Assembly: GCA_049291395.1 (NCBI GenBank)
Contig: JBATPJ010000004.1
Span: forward strand, 1 to 14,210
DNA from: JAPUDQ01 sp049291395
GTDB lineage: Bacteria > Patescibacteriota > Saccharimonadia > Saccharimonadales > Saccharimonadaceae
Direction of reading: 5' to 3'
Length of the DNA: 14,210 nucleotides
The notes under the pieces were generated by a model that searched no databases, was not told the origin of the DNA, and saw only the letters and a list, made by a program, of their open reading frames with translations. Positions within the stretch are counted from its first letter, which is position 1; each line of letters begins with the position of its first letter. Positions 1 to 6,558 of the stretch are shown here, one piece after another. The translations under genes and the position numbers were made by a program.

Positions 1-269
1 CTGGCTTCGTGGGCTCCGGCACCGAACCAACCCCAGTGAGCGATGCTGAGATCTCCAAGATCAAAAAGCGTATGGGCGTCGAGGATCCAAAACACCACAT
101 CGACTATCAGATCGGCGAAGTCGTGAATATCACCGATGGTCCGTTCAAAGGCTTCGATGGCGCCATCAGCGAGATCGACACCCAGAAGGGCAAGATTCGT
201 GTCCTGGTCAGCATGTTTGGTCGCGAGACACCAGTCGAGCTCGATGCACTGCAGGTCAAAAAAGTCTAG
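1..269 (+). CDS. nusG: Transcription termination/antitermination protein NusG, C-terminal part (5' truncated by window)
   Basis: NusG binds RNA polymerase through its N-terminal domain and ribosomal S10 or Rho through its C-terminal KOW domain. Only the C-terminal part is here; the frame is open to the window start, and the GTG at position 9 is an internal valine, since the residues just before and after it (GFVGSGTEPTPVS) match the family linker leading into the KOW domain. The KOW domain follows: a YQIGEVVNITDGPFKGF stretch, then the acidic turn and a terminal strand ending in VKKV. It ends in TAG. rplK follows after 187 bp with its own promoter, the usual NusG-L11 neighbourhood. The identity is secure; the true start lies outside the window. 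Confidence 0.95.
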   Translation, partial: GFVGSGTEPTPVSDAEISKIKKRMGVEDPKHHIDYQIGEVVNITDGPFKGFDGAISEIDTQKGKIRVLVSMFGRETPVELDALQVKKV

Positions 270-286
270 TCGCTGGCGTCGGCCGC

Positions 287-315
287 TTGCCAAATACGAC
301 ATCACTTGGTATAAT
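287..315 (+). promoter_or_regulatory. Promoter for rplK
   Basis: The -35 element TTGCCA (287-292) and the perfect -10 TATAAT (310-315) are separated by exactly 17 bp, and TGG directly precedes the -10, making it an extended -10. Transcription should start near 322, giving a leader of about 135 nt before rplK that carries the heptad repeats. Confidence 0.8.
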
Positions 316-350
316 CGACCACTGTTACGCACGATGCGATAGGATCGCAA

Positions 351-428
351 GAATATAGAATAGTGAATATAGAATATGGCACGCTTCACGCCATGACCGC
401 TATATACCATATTCTATATACTATATAC
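351..428 (+). repeat. Heptad (7-bp period) repeat and hairpin in the rplK leader
   Basis: Positions 351-378 are four consecutive 7-mers: GAATATA, GAATAGT, GAATATA, GAATATG. Positions 408-428 hold three more in the opposite sense: CATATTC, TATATAC, TATATAC. As a result 367-379 and 407-419 form a perfect 13-bp inverted repeat with a 27-nt loop. The element lies within the predicted rplK 5' leader, ending about 12 nt before the SD. Whether it acts as RNA structure or is a passive repeat is unknown. Confidence 0.75.
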
Positions 429-456
429 TTCTAAATTTTCGGAGAAAATTACAATT

Positions 457-882
457 ATGGCTAAGAAAATCATCGGTAACCTCAAATTCCGCGTCCCAGG
501 TGGCCGCGCGACGGCAGGTCCTCCAGTCGGAAGCACCCTCGGTCAATGGGGCCTCAACATGATGGATTTCATCAATCCATTCAACGACGCAACCAAAGAA
601 TTCAACGGCAAAGACGTCATCGTCCACCTCCAGGTCTTCGAAGACCGTACCTTCACCTGGAAATGCCTCGGTCAGCCTGTCGATGAGCTTATCAAAGAAA
701 AGATCGGCATCAAATCTGGCTCAGGCAAGCCTCACAGTGACAAAGTCGGCAAGATTACTCGTACTCAGCTCGAGGAGATTGCGACTGTCAAGATGGCTCA
801 GCTCAACGCCAATGACCTCGACGCCGCCGTCAAAGTCGTCGCCGGCACCGCCCGCAGCATGGGTGTGACTGTCGAAAAATAA
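457..882 (+). CDS. rplK: 50S ribosomal protein L11
   Basis: L11 binds 23S rRNA helices 43/44 at the GTPase-associated centre, at the base of the L10-L7/L12 stalk. At 141 residues it has the standard length. The N-terminal domain shows the proline-rich switch (TAGPPVGSTLGQWGLNMMDF, residues about 20-39); the C-terminal rRNA-binding domain shows SGSGKPHSDKVGKITRTQ and ends in the expected TARSMGVTVEK. The start is supported by a GGAGA SD at 441-445. It has its own promoter at 287-315 and a strong terminator after the stop, so it appears monocistronic. In most bacteria rplA follows directly; here cdsA on the opposite strand is inserted between the two. Confidence 0.98.
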   Translation: MAKKIIGNLKFRVPGGRATAGPPVGSTLGQWGLNMMDFINPFNDATKEFNGKDVIVHLQVFEDRTFTWKCLGQPVDELIKEKIGIKSGSGKPHSDKVGKITRTQLEEIATVKMAQLNANDLDAAVKVVAGTARSMGVTVEK

Positions 883-907
883 TTGTTCTAAGACCTTGCT
901 ATATACC

Positions 908-936
908 AAAGACGCCCTCATGTCGGGCGTCTTTTT
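908..936 (+). terminator. Intrinsic terminator after rplK
   Basis: AAAGACGCCC (908-917) pairs with GGGCGTCTTT (925-934) across a 7-nt loop and runs into five T's (932-936), starting 25 nt after the rplK stop. The A-rich 5' side could also help to stop transcripts arriving from cdsA on the other strand. Confidence 0.9.
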
Positions 937-951
937 GATGATACAGGTTGA

Positions 952-974
952 CCCGGACGCACACGACGTCCGGG
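952..974. other. Second stem-loop between convergent rplK and cdsA
   Basis: CCCGGACG (952-959) and CGTCCGGG (967-974) form a perfect 8-bp GC-rich stem with a 7-nt loop. No T-run follows directly on either strand. It lies just past the cdsA stop on the minus strand, so it may be part of the cdsA 3' end together with the 908-936 hairpin. Confidence 0.5.
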
Positions 975-1014
975 AGACCCTTATACACCTTTCTTCCTAG
1001 GCTAGGCTGAAGTC

Positions 1015-1770
1015 CTACGGTGACACCTGGCGATGGTTGCGCTCCTTGATGAGGAACGCCGCGACGAGCACGGCGATGAGCGTGTGCCACAGCAGGTGTG
1101 GCACCACCATTGCGGTCCCCGTCCAGACAGCGGCGAGCGCCAAGGAATCGAGGCGGTCAGACATGCCACCGTGGCCCGGGATCGTGTTGCCGAAATCTTT
1201 GATCTCGAGTAGACGCTTGATCTTACTCGCGAACAGATCACCGGCGACTGAGATAATCGGGATCGTCGCAACCAGGAACAGGCACCTCTCGTAGTCGAGC
1301 GGCGTCTCGGTTGCCCACGCAATCCAGATAACGACAGATCCCATGGTGGTCCCACTCAAGCACCCGGTGATGAAACCGGTGAGCGACTTGTTGGGGGACA
1401 CAGCTTCGAAGAACGTGCCTTTTTCTCCGAATCTGCCACCGAAGAACCACCCGCCCGCATCGGTAAAAGTTGATGCAACAACGGTAAGTCCGATGATGGC
1501 CATCCACTGCGGAGACGTCCGCAGCACAATGGCGTAGCCCATGCCGACAACGACATAGACTCCGAAGACCCACATCATCACCTGCGTGCCTGGCTTGCCC
1601 CGCGCCTTGTCGCTGAGGCTCATCAGCTCGCCGACAGCGTAAGCTGCCACTAACGTCATAACCCCGAGCCAGACATACTGCTGCCACGGACTTGCCGCGA
1701 CAATCCCGACGAGGAGAAGTGCTGAGATCAACTTCTCGCGTCTCGAGACAACTTTTTCAGCATTGCCCAT
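1015..1770 (-). CDS. cdsA: Phosphatidate cytidylyltransferase (CDP-diacylglycerol synthase)
   Basis: CdsA is an integral membrane enzyme that makes CDP-diacylglycerol from phosphatidate and CTP, the branch point to phospholipid head groups. The protein is strongly hydrophobic with several membrane segments. Near residues 182-208 it carries the full CDP-DAG synthase signature: S-K-x-K-R, then KD, then HGGMSDRLD. An upstream DAGGWFFGGRFG (about 104-115) and SPNKS complete the family pattern. I place the start at ATG 1770 (251 residues) because a GAGAGG SD sits 9-10 nt upstream; the frame stays open another 42 codons upstream, but those look like intergenic DNA. It is antisense to and inserted between rplK and rplA. 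Confidence 0.93.
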   Translation of the reverse strand: MGNAEKVVSRREKLISALLLVGIVAASPWQQYVWLGVMTLVAAYAVGELMSLSDKARGKPGTQVMMWVFGVYVVVGMGYAIVLRTSPQWMAIIGLTVVASTFTDAGGWFFGGRFGEKGTFFEAVSPNKSLTGFITGCLSGTTMGSVVIWIAWATETPLDYERCLFLVATIPIISVAGDLFASKIKRLLEIKDFGNTIPGHGGMSDRLDSLALAAVWTGTAMVVPHLLWHTLIAVLVAAFLIKERNHRQVSP

Positions 1771-1819
1771 CAGAGTCTGCCTCTCTATCCTAGAATTTTG
1801 AAGGTACAGGTCCTCGCAT

Positions 1820-1848
1820 ATCGTATCAGGTCCTAAATGATAAACCAA
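1820..1848 (-). promoter_or_regulatory. Candidate promoter for cdsA
   Basis: Read on the minus strand: TTGGTT (1848-1843), 17 bp, then TACGAT (1825-1820) preceded by TGA, an extended -10. The leader would be about 45 nt with the SD near its end. The -35 matches only three of six positions, so support is moderate. Confidence 0.45.
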
Positions 1849-1878
1849 CCAATAACAATATACTTTCCATATGTAAAA

Positions 1879-1887
1879 TGTTATAAT
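1879..1887 (+). promoter_or_regulatory. Extended -10 promoter for rplA
   Basis: TGTTATAAT is a perfect extended -10 element. I see no good -35, which this promoter type does not require. The start would be near 1894, giving a leader of about 65 nt before rplA. It diverges from the cdsA promoter 31 bp away. Confidence 0.65.
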
Positions 1888-1915
1888 TACAGTCAATACA
1901 ACATAATTTGTGGGA

Positions 1916-1933
1916 GCGTGTCATCTGAGACGC
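1916..1933 (+). promoter_or_regulatory. Small hairpin in the rplA leader (possible L1-type autoregulatory site)
   Basis: GCGT, a G/G mismatch, then TC pair with GA and ACGC around an ATCT loop, 13 nt before the SD. L1 represses its own mRNA in several bacteria by binding an rRNA-like stem-loop in the leader. I cannot align this to the known L1 site, so the regulatory role is only an inference from position. Confidence 0.3.
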
Positions 1934-1959
1934 GTTTGCACCACGAAAGGATACACGAG

Positions 1960-2958
1960 ATGGCCAAAAAAGCCGAACTGCTTGAGCAAGCTCACAAGCT
2001 AAAGCTTGAGGTGAGCAACCAAAACACGATCGCCGAGATCGAAGCAGCCCTCCAGGCTGCAGCCGGCAAGGAACAAGCCGACGAAGACGTCATCACTGAG
2101 CGCAAAGCTGATGTCGCCAAGAGCGGCAAACGAAGCGAAAAGGCTATCGCAGAAGCTGAAGAGCACGCCGAAAAAGAAGCGCGCAAAGAAGCTCACGACA
2201 CGACTCCACTATCTGATGAGGCTGCTGCTCACGTCAAACGTGGTCCCGCACCAAAAGCCCGCCCACACCACGAACGCAAAGGCAAAAAATACCGCGAAGC
2301 CTACGCCAAGATCGAGCAAGGCAAGACCTACTCACTGGCTGACGCACTCGCTCTTGCTATCGAGACCAACCCAGCAAGCTTTGACGCCAGCGTCGAGACG
2401 CATATCGTCCTCGGTGTTGACCCACGTCAGGCCGACCAGAACATCCGCGCTACCGTCAGCCTGCCGCACGGCAGTGGTAAAACCATCCGTGTCGCAGCAT
2501 TTGTGCCTGCCGATGAAGCCGAAGCTGCGACCAAAGCCGGTGCAGATATCGCCGGCGAGGACGCTGTCATGGCGCTTCTCGACAAAGAAAAGCTTGATTT
2601 CGACATCCTGATCGCCACTCCACAGCTCATGCCAAAGCTTGGCAAATACGCCCGTCTGCTTGGGCCACGTGGTATGATGCCGAACCCAAAGAGTGGTACG
2701 GTCAGTACAAACGCAGCCAAAGCCGTCAAAGAAGCCAAAGCCGGCAAGGTCGAATACCGCGTCGACAAACAATCGATCGTTCACCTCAGCGTCGGCAAAG
2801 TCAGCTTCGGCAACGACAAGCTGCTCGACAACGCCAAGGCATTTTTCTCCAGCCTCCAGAGCGTCAAACCATCGAGCATCAAAGGCGTATACATCCAGTC
2901 AGTCCACGTCACCACGACCATGGGCCCTGGTATCAAAGTTGACACTAGTAGTCTCTAA
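1960..2958 (+). CDS. rplA: 50S ribosomal protein L1 with N-terminal HeH/SAP-like extension
   Basis: L1 forms the mobile stalk at the ribosomal E site and often represses its own operon. Start ATG 1960 has an AAAGG SD 9 nt upstream; an ATG at 1837 is too far upstream, before the promoter. The product is 332 residues against about 230 for ordinary L1. Homology to L1 begins near residue 107 (KGKKYREAYAKIEQGKTYS), and the family signature ATPQLMPKLGKYARLLGPRG is present. Residues 1-34 (pattern KAELLEQA..L.LEVS..NT.AEIEAAL) look like a helix-extension-helix or SAP/Rho-N-type nucleic-acid-binding motif. Residues 35-106 are a charged, alanine-, lysine- and glutamate-rich linker with no cysteine. A terminator follows. 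L1 identity is secure; the domain name of the extension is by eye. Confidence 0.96.
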   Translation: MAKKAELLEQAHKLKLEVSNQNTIAEIEAALQAAAGKEQADEDVITERKADVAKSGKRSEKAIAEAEEHAEKEARKEAHDTTPLSDEAAAHVKRGPAPKARPHHERKGKKYREAYAKIEQGKTYSLADALALAIETNPASFDASVETHIVLGVDPRQADQNIRATVSLPHGSGKTIRVAAFVPADEAEAATKAGADIAGEDAVMALLDKEKLDFDILIATPQLMPKLGKYARLLGPRGMMPNPKSGTVSTNAAKAVKEAKAGKVEYRVDKQSIVHLSVGKVSFGNDKLLDNAKAFFSSLQSVKPSSIKGVYIQSVHVTTTMGPGIKVDTSSL

Positions 2959-2976
2959 CACACTGCGCGATCTCGT

Positions 2977-3009
2977 AACTATACCCAGTCTGATGGCTGG
3001 GTATAGTTT
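2977..3009 (+). terminator. Terminator hairpin after rplA
   Basis: AACTATACCCAG (2977-2988) and CTGGGTATAGTT (2997-3008) form a perfect 12-bp stem with an 8-nt loop, 18 nt after the rplA stop. The following TTTATAT is only a weak T-run. Confidence 0.75.
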
Positions 3010-3037
3010 ATATCGTATCTCTACGTTGCATATCTTA

Positions 3038-3071
3038 TTTACTTTTTGTGACGATCGTTCGAAAAAGTAAA
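3038..3071. other. 34-bp near-perfect palindrome, possible operator
   Basis: TTTACTTTTT and AAAAAGTAAA flank a central ACGATCGT. The whole 34 bp is symmetric about 3054/3055 except for three non-matching pairs on each side of the core. It lies 25 bp upstream of the candidate promoter of the acidic micro-ORF. The symmetry suits a dimeric repressor site; it could instead be a poorly formed terminator. Confidence 0.5.
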
Positions 3072-3095
3072 CAACTCGTCAGCGATGAAGATATT

Positions 3096-3104
3096 TGCTA
3101 CTAT
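3096..3104 (+). promoter_or_regulatory. Extended -10 candidate for the acidic micro-ORF and glycosyltransferase
   Basis: TGCTACTAT is an extended -10 with a four-of-six hexamer; TCGTCA at 3076-3081 is a weak -35 at 17 bp spacing. The start would be about 30 nt before the micro-ORF, with room for its SD. Confidence 0.45.
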
Positions 3105-3141
3105 GGGCTATGTATTACCGGACATAAACGAGGAGGACGAT

Positions 3142-3255
3142 ATGCAACCAGAGGACGTAACACCTGAAGCAGATGGTTACTATGGTGAGGGCGAAGAGGG
3201 CGATCAAGAGGTAGACCTGAGCGTCTTAGACGATGACCAGCAATCCGAAGAGTAA
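3142..3255 (+). CDS. Acidic 37-residue micro-protein, unrecognised
   Basis: ATG 3142 is preceded by a perfect AGGAGG SD (3131-3136) at 5-nt spacing, the strongest ribosome-binding site in the window. The frame reads 37 codons to TAA 3255. The peptide is very acidic (MQPEDVTPEADGYYGEGEEG at the N-terminus, ending DDDQQSEE), with no lysine, arginine or histidine, and looks disordered. It ends 13 nt before the glycosyltransferase start I chose, and overlaps the alternative start at 3233. Function is unknown; it could act as a translational coupler for the downstream gene, or be an acidic partner protein. Confidence rests on the SD and the position. Confidence 0.6.
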   Translation: MQPEDVTPEADGYYGEGEEGDQEVDLSVLDDDQQSEE

Positions 3256-3268
3256 TCAGTCTCGACAT

Positions 3269-4420
3269 ATGAAAATTGGGGTGGTCGTGCCCCATATTTT
3301 CATGCATCGCGACATCTTGCCGCGGGTGATATTTTCGCCGGGCCATCTCGCCATCGACCTCGTCAACGGTCTTCACGCACGTGGCCACGAGGTGACACTG
3401 CTGTCTCCGGGCCCTGTCGATGTCGACTGCCGCAATCTGACGGCCGATCTGTCACTGTTCGAGGCCGAACTCGCTCGACGAGGTGACAACTATGTCGATT
3501 TGCTTCGCAAACATCCGATGACATTCGTGACACTTGCTCGCCAGGTGCAAGCCGAGCTGATCGCACGAGCCTACGCTATGGCAAATAGTGGCGAGTTCGA
3601 TATCGTGCATATCTATACCAACGAAGAAGAGATAGGCTACACCTTTGTCGAACTATGCAGCAAACCGGTCGTCTTCACGCATCATGATCCATACAATTTC
3701 TTGATCCGCTACAAATCGATCATGCCGCGCTACAAGCATCTCAACTGGATATCGATCAGCCAGGCGCAGCGCCGCACCATGCCAGCCGACACCAACTGGG
3801 TCGGCAATGTCTATCATGGGCTCAATGAGCCGAAACTTACACCTGTTGTATCTCCATCCCGGGATTATTTTGCTTATCTCGGTCGCATCATCCAGCCCAA
3901 AGGCGTCCATCTCGCTATCGCCGCAGTTCGCAAGTACAATGAGACGGCTGCCACACCCCTGAAGCTCAAAATTGCCGGCAAACACTACGCCGAGTCCAGC
4001 AAAGATAGCTACTGGCAGACCGCAATTCTCCCCGAGCTCGATGACACGATCAAGTACGTCGGTTTCATCGATACCCAGGAAGCCAAACGAAATTTCCTGG
4101 GCAACGCACGGGCACTGCTCGTGCCATCACTATTCGACGAACCATTTGGCATGGTCACTATCGAAGCCTTTGCCTGCGCCACGCCCGTCATCGCTCTCGA
4201 CTCCGGCGCGCTACCGGAAGTTATAGACGATGGCAAGACGGGATATATCGTTACCAAAAGCCATAACGACACGGACACAGTTGCGGAGCTATCCGATCGG
4301 CTACACCAGATCGAGATGATTGATCGTACCGTCGTTCATGACGTATATGAGCAAAGATTTACTTCAAAGCGTATGATAGAAGAATACGCCCATATACACC
4401 GTTCGCTTATCAAAATTTGA
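3269..4420 (+). CDS. GT4-family glycosyltransferase
   Basis: This is a GT-B fold retaining glycosyltransferase that transfers a sugar from a nucleotide sugar, probably in cytoplasmic assembly of surface glycans or glycolipids. From ATG 3269 (383 residues) it begins with the typical first strand MKIGVVVPH and a glycine loop (SPGHLAIDLVNGL, about 23-35). The C-terminal donor domain shows FAYLGRIIQPKG (about 201-212) and the E-x7-E motif with E291 and E299 in FDEPFGMVTIEAF. ATG 3233 in the same frame would add 12 residues inside the acidic micro-ORF; I prefer 3269 because the fold starts there, although no clear SD is seen and translation may be coupled. It converges on the DUF6869-like gene with a 2-nt gap. 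Substrate cannot be read from sequence. Confidence 0.88.
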   Translation: MKIGVVVPHIFMHRDILPRVIFSPGHLAIDLVNGLHARGHEVTLLSPGPVDVDCRNLTADLSLFEAELARRGDNYVDLLRKHPMTFVTLARQVQAELIARAYAMANSGEFDIVHIYTNEEEIGYTFVELCSKPVVFTHHDPYNFLIRYKSIMPRYKHLNWISISQAQRRTMPADTNWVGNVYHGLNEPKLTPVVSPSRDYFAYLGRIIQPKGVHLAIAAVRKYNETAATPLKLKIAGKHYAESSKDSYWQTAILPELDDTIKYVGFIDTQEAKRNFLGNARALLVPSLFDEPFGMVTIEAFACATPVIALDSGALPEVIDDGKTGYIVTKSHNDTDTVAELSDRLHQIEMIDRTVVHDVYEQRFTSKRMIEEYAHIHRSLIKI

Positions 4421-4422
4421 AG

Positions 4423-4782
4423 CTACGACCGACCATAGCGCGCGATAATACTCTCGCATTCACGGCGAACACTGTCATTCTGAAACCCAGTTGTGTACAT
4501 GCAGCAAAACGCATATCGCCAGTTCGGATCTGCCCTTGCTCGCCGAACAATATCTTCAAGATACGTATCAGCATCTGGTCGCGACATTAGATCTTCTAGC
4601 TCGCCAGCTCCGATCACCGACAAAATGAGCCTATCATCTGTTTGGTGCATAATCTCATCCATAACGCCGATCGCAGTCTGCGGATCCGTCTCGACAAGCG
4701 TAGTAAGATCCAACTCATCGCCGTCGCGGTCTGCCTCTGGTCTGCTCCAGTATTCTATGTATTGTTGGGCGGCGTCACTCAT
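4423..4782 (-). CDS. DUF6869-like hypothetical protein
   Basis: A 119-residue soluble protein. The pattern VIGAGELEDLM (about 56-66), then a spacer and ARADPNWRYAF (about 82-92) resembles from memory the DUF6869 family, whose members share GAGPLEDLL and EAxRDPxFRRAL blocks; function is unknown. It lies 9 nt downstream of thyA on the same strand and so may be the last gene of that cluster. No SD is visible before ATG 4782, and a TATAGT hexamer ends 8 nt upstream, so it could also have its own leaderless transcript. Three cysteines occur in the second half. The gene looks real from its length and codon content; the family match is unverified. Confidence 0.7.
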   Translation of the reverse strand: MSDAAQQYIEYWSRPEADRDGDELDLTTLVETDPQTAIGVMDEIMHQTDDRLILSVIGAGELEDLMSRPDADTYLEDIVRRARADPNWRYAFCCMYTTGFQNDSVRRECESIIARYGRS

Positions 4783-4790
4783 TTATGTAC

Positions 4791-4796
4791 ACTATA
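4791..4796 (-). promoter_or_regulatory. Candidate -10 for a leaderless DUF6869-like transcript
   Basis: TATAGT on the minus strand ends 8 nt before ATG 4782. It lacks the TGn extension found at most other promoters here and overlaps the thyA stop codon, so this is a weak call. Confidence 0.3.
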
Positions 4797-5607
4797 CTAT
4801 CACAAGATCAGTCTTGATTCGGGGATGCGACTGATAGTTTTCGAGGACAAAGTTTTCTTCGCGGAAGTCGTCGATCGAGGCGACGTCACCGACTATTTTG
4901 AGGCGAGGGAAGGGATAGGGTTTGCGGGCAATCTGCTCTTTGGCGACGTCGATGTGGTTTTTGTACAGATGTGCCGAGCCCGCAGAGATGATCAGTTCGC
5001 GTGGTTCGAGACCGGTCAGATGCGCCACCATATGCAGCAGCATGGCGTACTGCGCGATGTTAAACGGTGCACCGAGGAAGACATCCCAGCTTCGCTGATA
5101 GAGGTGCAGCCGCAGCTTGCCCTTCGTCACGTCAAACTGGAACATCGTATGACAGGGCGGCAGCCGCATCTCATCGAGCTCGCCAGCATTCCAGGCGCTG
5201 ATGATGATAGCTTTGCTATCGGGGTTCGTCTTGATCTGCTCTATCGCCCAGGCCAGCTGATCAAACTCAGTGCCATCTGCTCGTTGCCAATGTCGCCACT
5301 GCACACCATAGACACGACCAAGATCTGTCCGACCTTCGTGCAAAAATCCATCCCAATAATGAATCTTGTGATCATGCAAGTAGCCAACCTCGGAGCTGCC
5401 CGAGATAAACCAGAGTAGTTCATGGAGCAGTATTTTAAATGGCATCTTCTTGGTGGTGAGCAGCGGGAAACCATAGCGCATATCAAAGCGGATCTGCGTC
5501 CCGAAGACACTGGTGATGTCATGAATGCCACGGCTTTTTTTCGTCCGACCCTCGTCGATGATCTGCTGCATCAGCTCTAGGTATTGGTATTCGGGATGTT
5601 GTTTCAT
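4792..5607 (-). CDS. thyA: Thymidylate synthase
   Basis: ThyA converts dUMP and methylene-tetrahydrofolate to dTMP and dihydrofolate. At 271 residues the length is normal. Visible elements are the N-terminal TGT-like region (SVFGTQIRFDMRYGFPLLTTKK), RVYGVQWRHW (about 99-107), the active-site cysteine C152 in LPPCHTMFQFDV, QRSWDVFLGAPFNIAQYA (about 171-188), and the dUMP-binding HLYKNH. The aspartate that usually precedes the last motif (GDTHLY) is replaced (GSAHLY). An AAAGGAG SD lies 5 nt before ATG 5607, and the ATG overlaps the deaminase stop as ATGA, so the two are translationally coupled. FolA, encoded at the head of the same cluster, recycles its dihydrofolate product. Confidence 0.97.
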   Translation of the reverse strand: MKQHPEYQYLELMQQIIDEGRTKKSRGIHDITSVFGTQIRFDMRYGFPLLTTKKMPFKILLHELLWFISGSSEVGYLHDHKIHYWDGFLHEGRTDLGRVYGVQWRHWQRADGTEFDQLAWAIEQIKTNPDSKAIIISAWNAGELDEMRLPPCHTMFQFDVTKGKLRLHLYQRSWDVFLGAPFNIAQYAMLLHMVAHLTGLEPRELIISAGSAHLYKNHIDVAKEQIARKPYPFPRLKIVGDVASIDDFREENFVLENYQSHPRIKTDLVIV

Positions 5608-6026
5608 CTCAGCTCCTTTATTTGTTTGGTTTTGATACCAGCACTAGCGAGGATGTCGAGCGCGGCTTTGTCCCACCATTCGTAGAGATAGACGACTTCG
5701 CCGATCGTAGTCTTCGCGATCTCGGTAGCACAGGCGATACACGGCGACATAGTGACGAGTAACGTCGCGTCCGCAATATTCACATTGTTATCGGCCGTAG
5801 CACGGAGGGCCGCAATTTCCGCATGGATGACATCTGACCGCGTCACTAGTTTGCCGTCGACGATATGCTCCATAGACTCGCCAGTCGGATTGTAATTCAC
5901 CCCGCTCGATACGATCGCCCCATTCTGGATAATGAAACAGGCCACACCGCCGAGCGTAGCCTGCGGTACTTTGGCTAATTTCTTCAGCGGTCCGATATAA
6001 TCATGTAGCTCGAGCATATTACTCAT
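5604..6026 (-). CDS. Deoxycytidylate deaminase-like protein
   Basis: This is a zinc-dependent deaminase of the cytidine/dCMP deaminase fold. The zinc ligands and proton shuttle are clear: HAE (H68, E70 in DVIHAEIAALR) and PCxxC (C96, C99 in MSPCIACATEI). A dCMP to dUMP reaction fits best because thyA follows with an ATGA overlap, giving it substrate. From ATG 6026 the product is 140 residues; ATG 6038 in the same frame is possible. At 6026 the ATG overlaps the end of the HIT gene by 8 nt (ATGAGTAA), with a weak GAGA upstream, so coupling is likely. Alternatives are a cytidine deaminase or a related nucleotide deaminase; the context decides for dCMP. Confidence 0.85.
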   Translation of the reverse strand: MSNMLELHDYIGPLKKLAKVPQATLGGVACFIIQNGAIVSSGVNYNPTGESMEHIVDGKLVTRSDVIHAEIAALRATADNNVNIADATLLVTMSPCIACATEIAKTTIGEVVYLYEWWDKAALDILASAGIKTKQIKELR

Positions 6027-6549
6027 ATTTTTTCTCAAAGCGTTGCGCTAATTTTTGCATTTTGTCAGCCTGAGCGCGATATTTTTCGGCGTTTTCATAC
6101 GGCGTATCGGCTAGTTCACGATAATTCCAGGTACTAAGATCAGGTCCATCAAATGGCACGCAGTGGAAATGCAAATGCTCGACCGTGCTCTGAGCCTCGC
6201 TGCCGTCTTTTTGGACGATCTGCATACCTTTGACACCGTGTACATCACGGATCATTTTCTTTGCCAGGTAAAACATCTTGCGCATCGTCTCCCATTCGAG
6301 CGGCGTCAATTCTTTGACCGAGCGAATGTGACGCCGCGGGATGACGAGCAGATGACCGTCGATATACGCATAGGCCGGTACGGTCATGTAGACATCATTT
6401 TCCGCATATATTTCGTGCTGTGGCTGCGCAGTATCATGATCGCAAAACACGCAGCGCCCAACCGTCTGCCAGATCGTATCATAGGCTCCCGACGTACGAG
6501 CGGTCTTGTACGACTCTTCTTGCTGTAATTGCTCAGGCGTTAATTTCAC
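6019..6549 (-). CDS. HIT-family nucleotide hydrolase/transferase
   Basis: HIT proteins act on the alpha-phosphate of nucleotide conjugates such as dinucleoside polyphosphates or AMP-lysine adducts. The triad HLHFHC (H125, H127, H129) is present, with a preceding CVFC pair (C33, C36) typical of zinc-containing HIT proteins and HLLVIPRRH (about 66-74) forming the other half of the site. I start at GTG 6549 because GGAG lies 6-7 nt upstream; GTG 6573 would put the first eight codons in repeat DNA. The product is then 176 residues. It is followed by the deaminase with an 8-nt overlap, and separated from the nucleotidyltransferase gene by the heptad repeat element. Substrate is not readable. Confidence 0.9.
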   Translation of the reverse strand: MKLTPEQLQQEESYKTARTSGAYDTIWQTVGRCVFCDHDTAQPQHEIYAENDVYMTVPAYAYIDGHLLVIPRRHIRSVKELTPLEWETMRKMFYLAKKMIRDVHGVKGMQIVQKDGSEAQSTVEHLHFHCVPFDGPDLSTWNYRELADTPYENAEKYRAQADKMQKLAQRFEKKYE

Positions 6550-6558
6550 ACGGCGCTC

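Noticed and set aside
9..269. Short complete gene starting at GTG 9
   Set aside because: The frame is open to the window edge and the preceding codons match the NusG linker, so it is the tail of nusG.
386..398. 13-nt identity between the rplK leader and folA (8314-8326)
   Set aside because: A match of this length is expected about once by chance in 14 kb, and one copy is coding.
1238..1687. 149-codon minus-strand frame inside cdsA
   Set aside because: It is a shifted frame of cdsA, which carries the complete family signature.
4418..4420. TGA recoded as glycine, as in Gracilibacteria and SR1
   Set aside because: TGA ends the glycosyltransferase and the deaminase at family-typical lengths, and no conserved gene has internal TGA.
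4642..5418. 258-codon plus-strand open frame antisense to thyA
   Set aside because: It overlaps the unmistakable thyA on the other strand, its translation resembles no family and it has no SD; it is a mirror of coding DNA.
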